Positions 16,789-25,602 of a DNA stretch of 45,759 bases are shown in pieces. Made by a program: the position numbers and the translations under genes. Each line of letters begins with the position of its first letter. Within the stretch, counting starts at the first letter, position 1. Source of the stretch: Lachnospiraceae bacterium (lineage in GTDB: Bacteria; Bacillota; Clostridia; Lachnospirales; Lachnospiraceae); assembly GCA_024692715.1 (NCBI GenBank), contig JAILMH010000043.1, positions 1-45,759 of the forward strand, written 5' to 3'. A model generated the notes under the pieces. It did no database searches. It saw only the letters and a program-made list of their open reading frames with translations, and was not told where the DNA came from.

Positions 16789-17769
16789 ATGATTTTAGAT
16801 AAGATAGCATCCAACAAGTACATAACGATACAGTGTCATGATAATCCGGATGCCGATACTATCGCTGCCGGATACGGTCTATATCTGTATTTTTCTTCCC
16901 TTGGAGGACATCATGTAGATCTGATATATTCAGGACGAGAGCGTATAAATAAGATGAATCTCAACCTGATGGTAGAAAGATTAGATATCCCTCTTCGTTA
17001 TGTAAATGAATTAAACTATGAATCAGTCGGAATACTTGTCACCGTAGACAGCCAGTACGGAAGCGGAAACATTACCAAACTCCGTACAGGTAAGACAGCT
17101 GTCATCGACCACCATCAGCCGGGTCCTCTCCCGGAGGGATGTTTACGTGACATCAGACCGACCTATGGCAGCTGCAGTACAGTTGTCTGGAAGCTGCTCA
17201 AAGATAAAGAGTTTCCTATTGATCACTTTCCTTTCCTGGAAACTGCGCTTTACTACGGACTCTACAATGACACAACATCATTTTATGAGCTCTATCAGCC
17301 GGAAGATCGTGAAATGCATGATTCTCTGAACCCTGACATAGACCTTATCCGTGTAATGAACAATTCAAACCTTACAGCCCATGATCTTGAGCTTGCAGGT
17401 CTTGCTCTAACACGCGCAGTTGTTAATGTGAAAAACCATTTTGCAGTTCTCCGTGCCGATCACTGTGATACCAACATTCTTGGAATGATAAGCGATTTTG
17501 CACTTCAGGTAGACTGCATAAATACATGTATAGTTTACTCCGAGCGCTCTGACGTTATTAAATTCTCTGTCAGAAGCTGCGTCAGGGAGATACACGCCAA
17601 TGAATTAGCCGCCTATGTCTCTCGCGAAATAGGTAACGGCGGAGGACATTTGGACAAAGCAGGCGGAACGATAAAAAAGCCTCTTGAATGCGAAGAATAT
17701 CAGGATCAATGCCTTGTAAACTTCTTCTCAAAGAAAATCAAAGAATATTTGGGTTTACATAATCTTTAA
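16789..17769 (+). CDS. DHH-family phosphoesterase
   Basis: This 326-residue protein is a DHH/DHHA1 phosphoesterase. Visible motifs are QCHDNPDADTIAAGYGLYL (motif I), LVTVDSQYGSG (motif II), the metal-binding VIDHHQPGP (motif III), a further YYGLYNDTTSFYE aspartate, and the C-terminal DHHA1 signature GNGGGHLDKAGGTIK. Relatives hydrolyse short oligoribonucleotides, pAp or cyclic dinucleotides. No PAS or GGDEF domain precedes it as in GdpP, and the substrate cannot be fixed here. It is transcribed alone from a promoter with a striking palindrome, and its stop codon interlocks with the stop of the convergent PEGA gene (TTAA at 17766-17769). Confidence 0.88.
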   Translation: MILDKIASNKYITIQCHDNPDADTIAAGYGLYLYFSSLGGHHVDLIYSGRERINKMNLNLMVERLDIPLRYVNELNYESVGILVTVDSQYGSGNITKLRTGKTAVIDHHQPGPLPEGCLRDIRPTYGSCSTVVWKLLKDKEFPIDHFPFLETALYYGLYNDTTSFYELYQPEDREMHDSLNPDIDLIRVMNNSNLTAHDLELAGLALTRAVVNVKNHFAVLRADHCDTNILGMISDFALQVDCINTCIVYSERSDVIKFSVRSCVREIHANELAAYVSREIGNGGGHLDKAGGTIKKPLECEEYQDQCLVNFFSKKIKEYLGLHNL

Positions 17770-19220
17770 TCTTCTTCCTCATCTTCTTCAGCTTTTATTT
17801 CTCTTTTTATCAGATCGGCGAATGAATATGTTTCATCACCGTCTGTTGAAAGAGTCAACGTATAATGCTTCGTGCGGTACCCGTCTTCTTTCAGTGTGAT
17901 CACATGGGTTCCTGACACTTTATCAAAACTGCAGGGCGCAACTCCCTTATAGGAGCCATCAAAATACACCTCTGCACCGCTTGGTCCATCAATATAGAGT
18001 GTTGGCGAAGCAGAAACTTTTTTTGTCTCTTCCTGTGTACTTTCCTCTTCCTCATCATCTTCGTCATCTTTAATCGCAGACTTAAAACTGCTCGGAAGAT
18101 AATCTGTATTGGCTTCGACACTCTTTTTAGTTACTTTAGACGTATTATCTGAAACAGAAGCCTTTTCAAGTGTGATATTGATAGATGCCATTGGCTCTCC
18201 AACGCTTATTATCCTGTGCACATTGTTATAACCGATAGCCTGGATATCCATAGTATGGACGCCATATTCAAGCTCAACCGCACCGGAAATATCGACTTCA
18301 TTGCCATCGATCATCACATCAGGATCTGCCTGTGCCGGTTCAAAGGTAAACAATATTTTACCCGACTTCAAAAGCTCACCTTTCAGATCACTTATATCAA
18401 CCACAGTTTCTTTACCTCTGGCCACCGTAACATTTTTACTTCCACCAAATTTATTGTAGGAGATCATCATGGTATACGTACCTTCCGGTACTTCAAGTAT
18501 CATTTCGTCGGTTATCGCTGTAATGATGTCACCGATCTCTATCCAGCCTCCCTTAAAAGACTCCTGCCCTGTGACCCGGACATATCCGTTGCCACTCAGC
18601 CTGTCGATGGAATAAACATCATGGCCATAACCTACGATCATAAGCGCATCTCCGTCGTCAATATCCCGAAACTTAATGCGTTCACCATCCGAAATAAGCA
18701 ATGTCGCATCGCTTATTTTATAATTGACTCCCTGGCAGGTCAGAACTCCACGATTTACATTGATCTCATAATCTGTGGCGTTTTCGATCACAAAGATCCC
18801 GGGCTTTATATTCATTTTCTGAATGACTTTAGAGTGAACTGACACTATCAGATCCACCACGTCTCCAGCCTCAAACTGACTCGGTACCTTTACTTCACCA
18901 TAGGAATCTGCAAACTCTGTTAAAGAATCATAAGCAAGCGAATATTCTCCGCCATTTTCAATTGAAACAAATTTTATTGAGGAATTTTTTTCATCGACAG
19001 CAAGAACAACTGCCGTTCCTTCTGCCTTAAGATCGTCCTCTGAAACCGTGACACCCACCATCGATGGCTCAGAAGAACTTGTCTGGGCAGCCTGAAGATC
19101 AGTCTGCGCAGTGGATGCACACCCGGCCATAGCCAGTATGCATACCAGACAGACTGTTAAAAACATTATTTTTCTAACCCCTTTAGAACTTTTTCCATAA
19201 GAATTTCTTTCGTATTGCAT
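17766..19220 (-). CDS. PEGA-domain lipoprotein
   Basis: This 484-residue protein has a type II signal peptide: a basic stretch (KSSKGVRKI), a hydrophobic run (MFLTVCLVCILAMAG) and the lipobox LAMAGC, predicting a membrane-anchored lipoprotein. It has several beta-sandwich repeats; the last two are clear PEGA domains (one containing YGVHTMDIQAIGYNNVHR, the other SGAEVYFDGSYKGVAPCSF). Between them is an acidic Ser/Glu linker, and the end is very acidic. PEGA domains are surface or extracytoplasmic; the partner is unknown. I keep the start at 19220 although it lies 55 bases inside cca, because GGAGG (19228-19232) sits exactly seven bases before it and the basic n-region is needed; the alternative ATG at 19166 lacks both. 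Confidence 0.85.
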   Translation of the reverse strand: MQYERNSYGKSSKGVRKIMFLTVCLVCILAMAGCASTAQTDLQAAQTSSSEPSMVGVTVSEDDLKAEGTAVVLAVDEKNSSIKFVSIENGGEYSLAYDSLTEFADSYGEVKVPSQFEAGDVVDLIVSVHSKVIQKMNIKPGIFVIENATDYEINVNRGVLTCQGVNYKISDATLLISDGERIKFRDIDDGDALMIVGYGHDVYSIDRLSGNGYVRVTGQESFKGGWIEIGDIITAITDEMILEVPEGTYTMMISYNKFGGSKNVTVARGKETVVDISDLKGELLKSGKILFTFEPAQADPDVMIDGNEVDISGAVELEYGVHTMDIQAIGYNNVHRIISVGEPMASINITLEKASVSDNTSKVTKKSVEANTDYLPSSFKSAIKDDEDDEEEESTQEETKKVSASPTLYIDGPSGAEVYFDGSYKGVAPCSFDKVSGTHVITLKEDGYRTKHYTLTLSTDGDETYSFADLIKREIKAEEDEEED

Positions 19221-20530
19221 GACGGATCCTCCAGTACATCATCCAACAAACGCTTTAAGGTCTCACCAAGCTCTCTGCCCGGTTTCATACCCGCTGCGAT
19301 AAGGTCCCCTCCATTGATCGCAAGCGTCTTCAAAGAAACACATTCCTTACGTTCTATAATACCACGATAGATCTCTTCAAGACAATCTTCACGCTTAAGC
19401 TTTTCTTCTCTTTCAAAATCGCTCTGCGCCTTGACGTCCGCCCGCTGAACCTTCAATAACAGCGGAAAAAGATCTTCTCCAATTTTATTTACAGCTTTTC
19501 TTACTGATTTATTAGTCTCTGCCGGACGATAATCATGATAATAGATCAATTTTTTCACAATATCTATCGTATGATTGTCATTTTTAAGCCTGCGCATTAT
19601 CTTCTCTGCAAGTTTTTCGCTCTCTGCAGCATGTGCATAAAAATGATCAACTCCGTCCTCTGCCGTTGTTTTTACAACAGGCTTTCCAAAATCATGCAGG
19701 AGCATTGTCCATCTGAGAATCCTAAGCTCATCTGCATCTGCGGCCTGATCCGGTGTCATATTTTTCAGCGCATGTGCTGTATGTACACCTACATTATAGC
19801 AGTGATGAGGATTATTTTGCTCAGTTTCCATACATTTATCAAATTCCGGAAGAATAATTTTCGTTATACCCGCATTATAAAGGTCAACTATGTTTTCCGG
19901 ATGATCTGAAACTAAAAGCTTTGTGAGCTCAGTGTTTATTCTCTCCGCAGAGATCTTTGAAAGCGTAGGCGCCAGATTTTCAGCAGCCTTCCTTGTAGCC
20001 TCATCAATAGAAAATCCAAGCTGCGCTGCAAATCTAAATGCTCTGAGAATACGGAGAGCATCCTCATCAAAACGATTTTCCGGCATGCCTACTGCACGAA
20101 TGACCCTGAGCTTTAAGTCCTCAGCTCCGCCAAACTCATCCACGAGTCCACGGCTTTCGCTGTATGCCATTGCATTTATAGTGAAGTCTCTGCGGGCAAG
20201 ATCTTCCTTGAGAACCGGTGTAAACGTAACACTCTTCGGGTGCCTTGAATCCTCATATTCACCGTCAATTCGATATGTCGTGACTTCAAAGCCCTCACCC
20301 TTCAGCATTACCGTAACTGTTCCATGCTGAATTCCTGTATCGATCGTCCTTCTAAAAAGATTTTTCACCTGCTCCGGACGCGCCGAAGTTGTGATATCCC
20401 AATCATTAGGAGTTCTTCCAAGCAGAGAATCACGAACGCAGCCTCCGACGGCAAATGCCTCGAAGCCTGCGTTCTCAATGGTATCAATTATAAATTTTAC
20501 TTTTTCGGGAAGTTTAATTTTAATTTCCAT
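19166..20530 (-). CDS. cca: CCA tRNA nucleotidyltransferase
   Basis: This enzyme adds or repairs the 3' CCA of tRNAs. The 454-residue class II nucleotidyltransferase has the head motif VGGCVRDSLLGRTPNDWDI (residues about 28-46), the RRDFTINAMAYSE motif, and the neck motif EDALRILRAFRFAAQLGF. The C-terminal part carries an HD phosphohydrolase domain (LLHDFGKPVVK and the following histidines), the usual layout of the Clostridia type. The start lies two bases after the ackA stop with no separate ribosome site, so translation is probably coupled. The 3' end overlaps the PEGA lipoprotein start by 55 bases. Confidence 0.95.
   Translation of the reverse strand: MEIKIKLPEKVKFIIDTIENAGFEAFAVGGCVRDSLLGRTPNDWDITTSARPEQVKNLFRRTIDTGIQHGTVTVMLKGEGFEVTTYRIDGEYEDSRHPKSVTFTPVLKEDLARRDFTINAMAYSESRGLVDEFGGAEDLKLRVIRAVGMPENRFDEDALRILRAFRFAAQLGFSIDEATRKAAENLAPTLSKISAERINTELTKLLVSDHPENIVDLYNAGITKIILPEFDKCMETEQNNPHHCYNVGVHTAHALKNMTPDQAADADELRILRWTMLLHDFGKPVVKTTAEDGVDHFYAHAAESEKLAEKIMRRLKNDNHTIDIVKKLIYYHDYRPAETNKSVRKAVNKIGEDLFPLLLKVQRADVKAQSDFEREEKLKREDCLEEIYRGIIERKECVSLKTLAINGGDLIAAGMKPGRELGETLKRLLDDVLEDPSCNTKEILMEKVLKGLEK
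19228..19232 (-). promoter_or_regulatory. Ribosome site deciding the PEGA lipoprotein start
   Basis: GGAGG on the minus strand, seven bases before the ATG at 19220 and inside the cca coding region. It supports the longer, overlapping start. Confidence 0.7.
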
Positions 20531-20532
20531 TA

Positions 20533-21735
20533 TTATTTATTCAGAATATCTACTGTCTGTCTTGCAATAGAAAGCTCTTCATCTGTAGGGATGACCATGA
20601 GCTGTACCTTATCTTCCGGCTGTGAAAGGAAGAACTCAACTCCACGAAGCTCTTTATTCTTCTTCTCATCGAAAGATGTTCCAAGATAACCAAGATATTT
20701 ACCGATCTTTTCACGAACTGCTGCGTTATTTTCACCGGCACCTGCTGTGAAGCAGATAGCATCAACACCGTTCATCTCTGCTGTATAAGCACCGATGTAC
20801 TTGGCAACTCTGAGAGCATAAGCATCAAGTGCGATTCCGGCCTGCTTGTTTCCATTAGCCTCTGCCTCGGCAAGGTCACGGAAATCAGAAGAAAGTCCAT
20901 CTGAAAGTCCAAGAATACCAGACTTCTTATTAAGGATAGACATAACCTCTGCTGCAGAAACATTTTCCTTCTGCATGATATATGTGATAACTGCAGGATC
21001 AAGATCACCGCTTCGTGTACCCATGATAAGACCCTCAAGTGGTGTAAGTCCCATTGAAGTATCTACGCACTTACCGTGGTCAACAGCACTTACAGAAGCA
21101 CCATTTCCAAGGTGACATACGATGATCTTAAGGTCTTTGATATCCTTTCCAAGGATCTCAGCACAACGTGCTGAAACAAATGCATGGCTTGTACCATGGA
21201 AGCCATAGCGACGTACCTTATACTTCTTGTAATAGCTGTATGGAATACCGTAAAGGTAAGCCTTTGGCTCCATTGTCTGATGGAAAGCTGTATCAAATAC
21301 TGCAACCTGAGGTACACCCGGCATCATCTTCTGACATGCACGGATACCAACTACATTTGCAGGATTGTGAAGAGGTGCAAGGTCATTACACTCTTCAATA
21401 CCGGCAATGACATCCTCTGTGATCTCAACAGCCTCAGTAAATTTCTCACCGCCGTGAACAACTCTGTGTCCTACAGCATCAATCTCGCTGAGTGATGAAA
21501 CAACACCGTCAGTAGGATCTGTAAGCTTCTTGATAACAAGATCTACAGCAACTGAGTGATCAGGCATATCTACCTTTGTAGATGTCTTCTCTCCATTGCC
21601 CTTCTTGTACTCAAGGTTTCCTCCGTCAATTCCGATTCTTTCGCAGAGACCCTTTGCAAGGACTTCTCCGCTTTCAGAATTGATGAGCTGGTATTTAAGT
21701 GATGAACTACCACAGTTAATAACTAAAACTTTCAT
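20533..21735 (-). CDS. ackA: Acetate kinase
   Basis: AckA interconverts acetyl phosphate and acetate with ATP formation, a key fermentative energy step. The 400-residue protein starts MKVLVINCGSSSLKYQL, the standard family start, and has RVVHGGEKFTE, RYGFHGTSHAFVS, HLGNGASVSAV, GLIMGTRSGDLDPA and FTAGAGENNAAVRE. The frame continues upstream to 21813, but the ATG at 21735 fits the family and has GAGAGGGG before it. The usual partner pta is not adjacent; the gene instead sits between proS (20-base gap) and cca (2-base gap), which is unusual. Confidence 0.96.
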   Translation of the reverse strand: MKVLVINCGSSSLKYQLINSESGEVLAKGLCERIGIDGGNLEYKKGNGEKTSTKVDMPDHSVAVDLVIKKLTDPTDGVVSSLSEIDAVGHRVVHGGEKFTEAVEITEDVIAGIEECNDLAPLHNPANVVGIRACQKMMPGVPQVAVFDTAFHQTMEPKAYLYGIPYSYYKKYKVRRYGFHGTSHAFVSARCAEILGKDIKDLKIIVCHLGNGASVSAVDHGKCVDTSMGLTPLEGLIMGTRSGDLDPAVITYIMQKENVSAAEVMSILNKKSGILGLSDGLSSDFRDLAEAEANGNKQAGIALDAYALRVAKYIGAYTAEMNGVDAICFTAGAGENNAAVREKIGKYLGYLGTSFDEKKNKELRGVEFFLSQPEDKVQLMVIPTDEELSIARQTVDILNK

Positions 21736-21755
21736 TTTCTCTTTTCCCCTCTCGA

Positions 21756-23189
21756 TTAATATGCCTTGCCCCAGTATACAAGATGCTTTGCAGGTTTTCC
21801 GCAGCAAACACATCTGTCTGAGATAGGCTCCTGATCATTGAACGGCATACAGCGGCTTGTAGCTGTTGTGTCCTCTTTGATCTTATTCTCACATTCAACA
21901 TCTCCGCACCACATAGCCTTTACAAAGCCTGGCTTATTGTTGATGGCATCGCAGAACTCATCATAAGTTACTGCAGGGAAGATATTCTCTTCGAGATGCT
22001 TCTTTGCACGCTCATACATATCGTTGTGGATAGTATCGAGCATTTTCTCTACAAAATCATGAAGCTCAGCCTGTGCTACTGTGAACTTCTCTCTTGTATC
22101 ACGTCTTACAACCACACAGTTTCCGGCCTCCATATCCTTAGGACCGATCTCAACACGAAGCGGGAAGCCTCTCATCTCCTGCTCAGCAAACTTGAATCCC
22201 GGACTTCTGTCTGAATCATCAAGCTTAACTCTGAAGTCAGAAAGCTTCTCCTGAAGTGCTCTTGCCGCATCAAGAACTCCATCCTTCTTCTGCTGGATAG
22301 GAATGATAACGACCTGTGTAGGTGCAATACGAGGCGGAAGAACAAGTCCTGAATTATCACCATGTACCATGATCATAGCACCAATGATACGTGTTGAAAG
22401 ACCCCATGATGTCTGATGAGGTGTATGGAGCTTGTTATCACGTCCTGTAAACTGAATTCCAAATGCCTTTGCAAATCCATCTCCGAAGTTATGGCTTGTA
22501 CCAGACTGAAGAGCCTTTCCGTCATGCATCATAGCCTCGATAGTATATGTAGCAACAGCCCCTGCGAATTTCTCCTTATCAGTCTTTTTACCTCTGATAG
22601 TAGGAATTGCAAGATACTCCTTACAGAAATCAGCATAAACATTAAGCATCTGAACTGTACGATTCTCAGCATCCTCTGCTGTCTCGTGCATTGTATGACC
22701 TTCCTGCCACAGGAATTCTCTTGAGCGAAGGAACGGTCTTGTGGTTTTCTCCCAGCGGAATACTGAGCACCACTGATTATATACTTTTGGAAGATCACGA
22801 TAAGAATGGATCTCATTCTTATAGAAATCACAGAAAAGAGTCTCTGATGTAGGACGAATGCAAAGACGCTCCTCGAGCTGCTCTCCTCCGCCGTAGGTTA
22901 CCCAGGCAACCTCCGGTGCAAAGCCCTCAACATGATCCTTTTCCTTCTGAAGAAGCCCTTCAGGGATGACCATAGGCATATATACGTTCTCTACGCCTGT
23001 CTCCTTGAATCTACGGTCAAGCTCACGCTGAATATTTTCCCAAAGCGCATAACCTGCGGGTTTTAAGATAATACAGCCCTTTACTGTTGAATACTCAATG
23101 AGTTCGGCCTTTTTAACTACGTCAGTGTACCACTGCGCAAAATCCTCCTCCATGGAGGTGATGGCTTCTACCAGTTTTTTATCTGCCAT
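21756..23189 (-). CDS. proS: Prolyl-tRNA synthetase, archaeal/eukaryote-type (ProS type 3)
   Basis: This class II synthetase charges tRNA-Pro. The 477-residue protein is of the short type that lacks the bacterial editing insertion. It has [11 protein letters not shown], the [15 protein letters not shown] substrate motif, the motif 2 region [34 protein letters not shown], and the motif 3 region [18 protein letters not shown]. The C-terminus has the type-specific zinc-binding cysteines (WCGDVECE, then [11 protein letters not shown]) and ends with tyrosine, as expected. The gene lies 75 bases downstream of the RluA-type gene and 20 bases upstream of ackA. Confidence 0.96.
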   Translation of the reverse strand: MADKKLVEAITSMEEDFAQWYTDVVKKAELIEYSTVKGCIILKPAGYALWENIQRELDRRFKETGVENVYMPMVIPEGLLQKEKDHVEGFAPEVAWVTYGGGEQLEERLCIRPTSETLFCDFYKNEIHSYRDLPKVYNQWCSVFRWEKTTRPFLRSREFLWQEGHTMHETAEDAENRTVQMLNVYADFCKEYLAIPTIRGKKTDKEKFAGAVATYTIEAMMHDGKALQSGTSHNFGDGFAKAFGIQFTGRDNKLHTPHQTSWGLSTRIIGAMIMVHGDNSGLVLPPRIAPTQVVIIPIQQKKDGVLDAARALQEKLSDFRVKLDDSDRSPGFKFAEQEMRGFPLRVEIGPKDMEAGNCVVVRRDTREKFTVAQAELHDFVEKMLDTIHNDMYERAKKHLEENIFPAVTYDEFCDAINNKPGFVKAMWCGDVECENKIKEDTTATSRCMPFNDQEPISDRCVCCGKPAKHLVYWGKAY

Positions 23190-23264
23190 GTCTTTGATTC
23201 CTCTCTAAAAATAACATAAAATCATTATGAATGTATCATATTGCATACTCTGATAATTTTACGT

Positions 23265-23954
23265 TTACTGCCAGTCTTTGTCAAGGAAAGACGGGCTTTG
23301 TTCCATATTTAGCATTTTTCCTGTACCGGGATGCGGAAATCTTAGTACAGCTGCTGAAAGCATAAGCTGACCTGCACTGCGGCCTCCATATTTTCTGTCT
23401 CCCCGTATCGGCATCCCTGCATGGCTGAGCTGCACACGTATCTGGTGGTGTCTTCCGGTCATGAGCTTAACTCTGAGCACTGCTGCTCCATCAGGAGTCT
23501 CGCCTGTCTTTCTGTATGAAAGTTCCGCCTTTTTCGCCCCCTTTACGTTTGCCTGTGTCACCTTGGAAGTATTGCTCTTACTGTCCTTTATAAGCCAGTC
23601 TACAAGGGGGTTCTCTTCGTCTGAGAGCGCCTCTTCAGCATCGACCACAGCAATATACTCCTTCTCGAATTTTCCCTCTTGAAGCGCCTTTGACAGCTTA
23701 GCTGCCGACCCTTTATTCTTTGCAAAAAGAAGGATTCCCTCAACCGGCTGATCCAGCCTGTGAATAAGCGCTGCATACGGCTCTCCGCTGCCTTTTTCCG
23801 CAAGGTAGTTCTTTACATGACTTACCATATCCATACTCCCTATCCTCGCTGACTCCGATGCGATCCCCGCCGGCTTGAATACCGCTAGTATATCATTGTC
23901 TTCCAGTAAAATTTTTAATTTATTCATGGCAAAAAATGACCGAAACCAAAGCAT
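23265..23954 (-). CDS. RluA-family RNA pseudouridine synthase
   Basis: This 229-residue protein, or 220 residues from the alternative ATG at 23927, has the RluA catalytic motif HRLDQPVEGILLFAKN with the essential aspartate. It also has LEDNDILAVFKPAG near the N-terminus and GRHHQIRVQLSHAGMPIRGD in the second half. It lacks an S4 RNA-binding domain, so it belongs to the short RluA/TruC-like branch; the modified RNA position is unknown. Neither start has a strong ribosome site: GAGGAG lies about 20 bases before the longer start, and the shorter start matches family N-termini better. It follows the NYN gene with a gap of about 28 bases. Confidence 0.9.
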   Translation of the reverse strand: MLWFRSFFAMNKLKILLEDNDILAVFKPAGIASESARIGSMDMVSHVKNYLAEKGSGEPYAALIHRLDQPVEGILLFAKNKGSAAKLSKALQEGKFEKEYIAVVDAEEALSDEENPLVDWLIKDSKSNTSKVTQANVKGAKKAELSYRKTGETPDGAAVLRVKLMTGRHHQIRVQLSHAGMPIRGDRKYGGRSAGQLMLSAAVLRFPHPGTGKMLNMEQSPSFLDKDWQ

Positions 23955-23982
23955 CCGCTGCCTGATTCCGGTCTACTCCTCA

Positions 23983-24753
23983 TTATTTAATATTTATGTA
24001 TGTGGTATTTCCGATCTTTTTCAGTGAAAAACACTCAAACTGCTGCAGGAACTTTGAAAGCTTCGGAGCGCCGTAATTTCTCGTGTCAAAATCCGGATAT
24101 CTCCTCTGAAGGCTGTTTCCAAGCGCACTTATATTCATTCCCTCTTCGTCATCATGCGCCTGTATTATCTGCCTTATCGCCTTTTCAATCGTTGCAAGCT
24201 TTGTAAGATTTGACTTAGGCTTATTTTCTGCAGCTTTTGCAGATTTTTTCGCAAGTCTGGCGCTTCTCTTTACCGGCACCTTGACCTCCGGCGTTATCTC
24301 CTTTTCTCCATTGGCCTCTTTATATAACACATCGAGCACCTTAAAGGAATCGCAAGCCTTTATAAACGCATTAGGAGTCTTGCTTTCACCCATTCCGACC
24401 ACTATCTTGCCCTCCTCCTTAAGAGTTGCTGCAAGACGTGTAAAATCGCTGTCTGATGAAACAAGACAAAAACCGTCAACATTATTGCTGTAAAGAATCT
24501 TCATCGCATCTATTATCAGTGCAGAATCCGATGAATTTTTCCCAAATGTATTATTAAACTGCTGCATTGGAATAATAGAATTATCCAGAAGAATTGATCT
24601 CCATGAAGCGCTGGCCGGCTGAGTCCAGTCACCATATGCCCTCTTGATCGTCAGATCCCCATAGTTTGAAGCTTCATCCATTATCAAACCAATGTATCTC
24701 TGCGACACGTTTTCGATATCTATCAAAACCGCAAATCGCTTATCATCTGCCAT
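23983..24753 (-). CDS. NYN-domain nuclease-like protein with C-terminal OST-HTH/LOTUS domain
   Basis: This 256-residue protein has an N-terminal NYN (PIN-like) domain with the expected acidic residues: FAVLIDIENVS, NSSDSALIIDAMKILY, and GFCLVSSDSDFTRLAATLKEEG. A Lys/Arg/Ala-rich linker (about residues 155-185) leads to a C-terminal winged-helix OST-HTH/LOTUS domain (about 190-256, including MNISALGNSLQRRYPDFDTR and the LSKFLQQFECF end). LOTUS domains bind RNA or proteins, so the protein is probably an RNA-processing or RNA-decay factor; this is inference. It heads a minus-strand run with rluA-type, proS, ackA and cca genes, most of which concern RNA or tRNA. GGGGAAG precedes the ATG. Confidence 0.88.
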   Translation of the reverse strand: MADDKRFAVLIDIENVSQRYIGLIMDEASNYGDLTIKRAYGDWTQPASASWRSILLDNSIIPMQQFNNTFGKNSSDSALIIDAMKILYSNNVDGFCLVSSDSDFTRLAATLKEEGKIVVGMGESKTPNAFIKACDSFKVLDVLYKEANGEKEITPEVKVPVKRSARLAKKSAKAAENKPKSNLTKLATIEKAIRQIIQAHDDEEGMNISALGNSLQRRYPDFDTRNYGAPKLSKFLQQFECFSLKKIGNTTYINIK

Positions 24754-24834
24754 TTAATACACTTCCCCATTTCTTTGTATAGTCAATACTCACACGACAA
24801 TGTGCCGTATCTATGATAACATAATTTACATTTT

Positions 24835-24865
24835 AAAGGGAATTCAGCATCGCCGAATTCCCTTT
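24835..24865 (-). terminator. Terminator after the two-component operon
   Basis: AAAGGGAATTC (24835-24845) pairs perfectly with GAATTCCCTTT (24855-24865) around nine bases. It lies between the response-regulator stop and the NYN gene, with T residues on the minus-strand 3' side. Confidence 0.7.
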
Positions 24866-24894
24866 ATTCTAAAACTATATTTTTCTTATCTCTG

Positions 24895-25584
24895 TCAGAT
24901 CTTAAATCTGTAGCCCACGCCCCAGATCGTTTCGATATACTGAGGATTTGATGAATCAGCTTCTATCTTCTCACGGATCTTCTTGATATGTACTGTAACA
25001 GTCGCAATATCTCCAACTGACTCCATATCCCAGATATTTCTGAAAAGTTCGTCCTTTGAATATACATGATTCGGATTTGAAGCAAGGAAAGTAAGCAGAT
25101 CAAATTCCTTTGTTGTAAACTGCTTTTCTTCTCCGTTAACCCAGACACGTCTGGCTGTACGGTCGATCTTTAAGCCTCTGATCTCGATGATCTCGTTCTC
25201 TGCTCTTCCGCTTGATGTAAGTCTTTCGTAACGGGCAAGATGTGCCTTAACCCTGGCAACAAGCTCACTCGGTGAGAAAGGCTTTGTAATATAATCATCT
25301 GCTCCAAGGCCAAGGCCTCGGATCTTATCAATATCATCTTTTTTAGCGGATACCATAATTATCGGTGTATTTTTGACACTGCGAACCTGTCTGCAAATAT
25401 CAAAACCGTCAACACCCGGAAGCATGAGATCAAGAATTATAAGATCAAACTCATTATTCATTGCTGCCTCAAGGCCCTCATTTCCAGTATTTTTTACCGT
25501 CACTCCGAATCCAGAAAGCTCAAGATAATCCTTCTCAAGGTCCGCAATAGACTCTTCGTCTTCTACGATCAAAATTTTACTCAT
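24895..25584 (-). CDS. OmpR/PhoB-family response regulator
   Basis: This 229-residue regulator has a receiver domain with the acidic pair in VEDEESIADLEKDYL, the phospho-acceptor aspartate in DLIILDLMLPGVDGFD, MVSAKKDD, and the conserved lysine in DDYITKPFSPSELVAR. The C-terminal winged helix contains FTTKEFDLLTFLASNPNHVY and VTVHIKKIREKI, and ends in the usual IWGVGYRFKI. It lies 18 bases after its kinase, with GGGAG before the ATG. The target genes are unknown. Confidence 0.95.
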   Translation of the reverse strand: MSKILIVEDEESIADLEKDYLELSGFGVTVKNTGNEGLEAAMNNEFDLIILDLMLPGVDGFDICRQVRSVKNTPIIMVSAKKDDIDKIRGLGLGADDYITKPFSPSELVARVKAHLARYERLTSSGRAENEIIEIRGLKIDRTARRVWVNGEEKQFTTKEFDLLTFLASNPNHVYSKDELFRNIWDMESVGDIATVTVHIKKIREKIEADSSNPQYIETIWGVGYRFKI

Positions 25585-25602
25585 ATTCTTTTCTCCCTCA
25601 TC

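Noticed and set aside
18216..18842. 208-codon plus-strand open frame
   Set aside because: Antisense to the PEGA lipoprotein gene; no start signal or recognisable domain.
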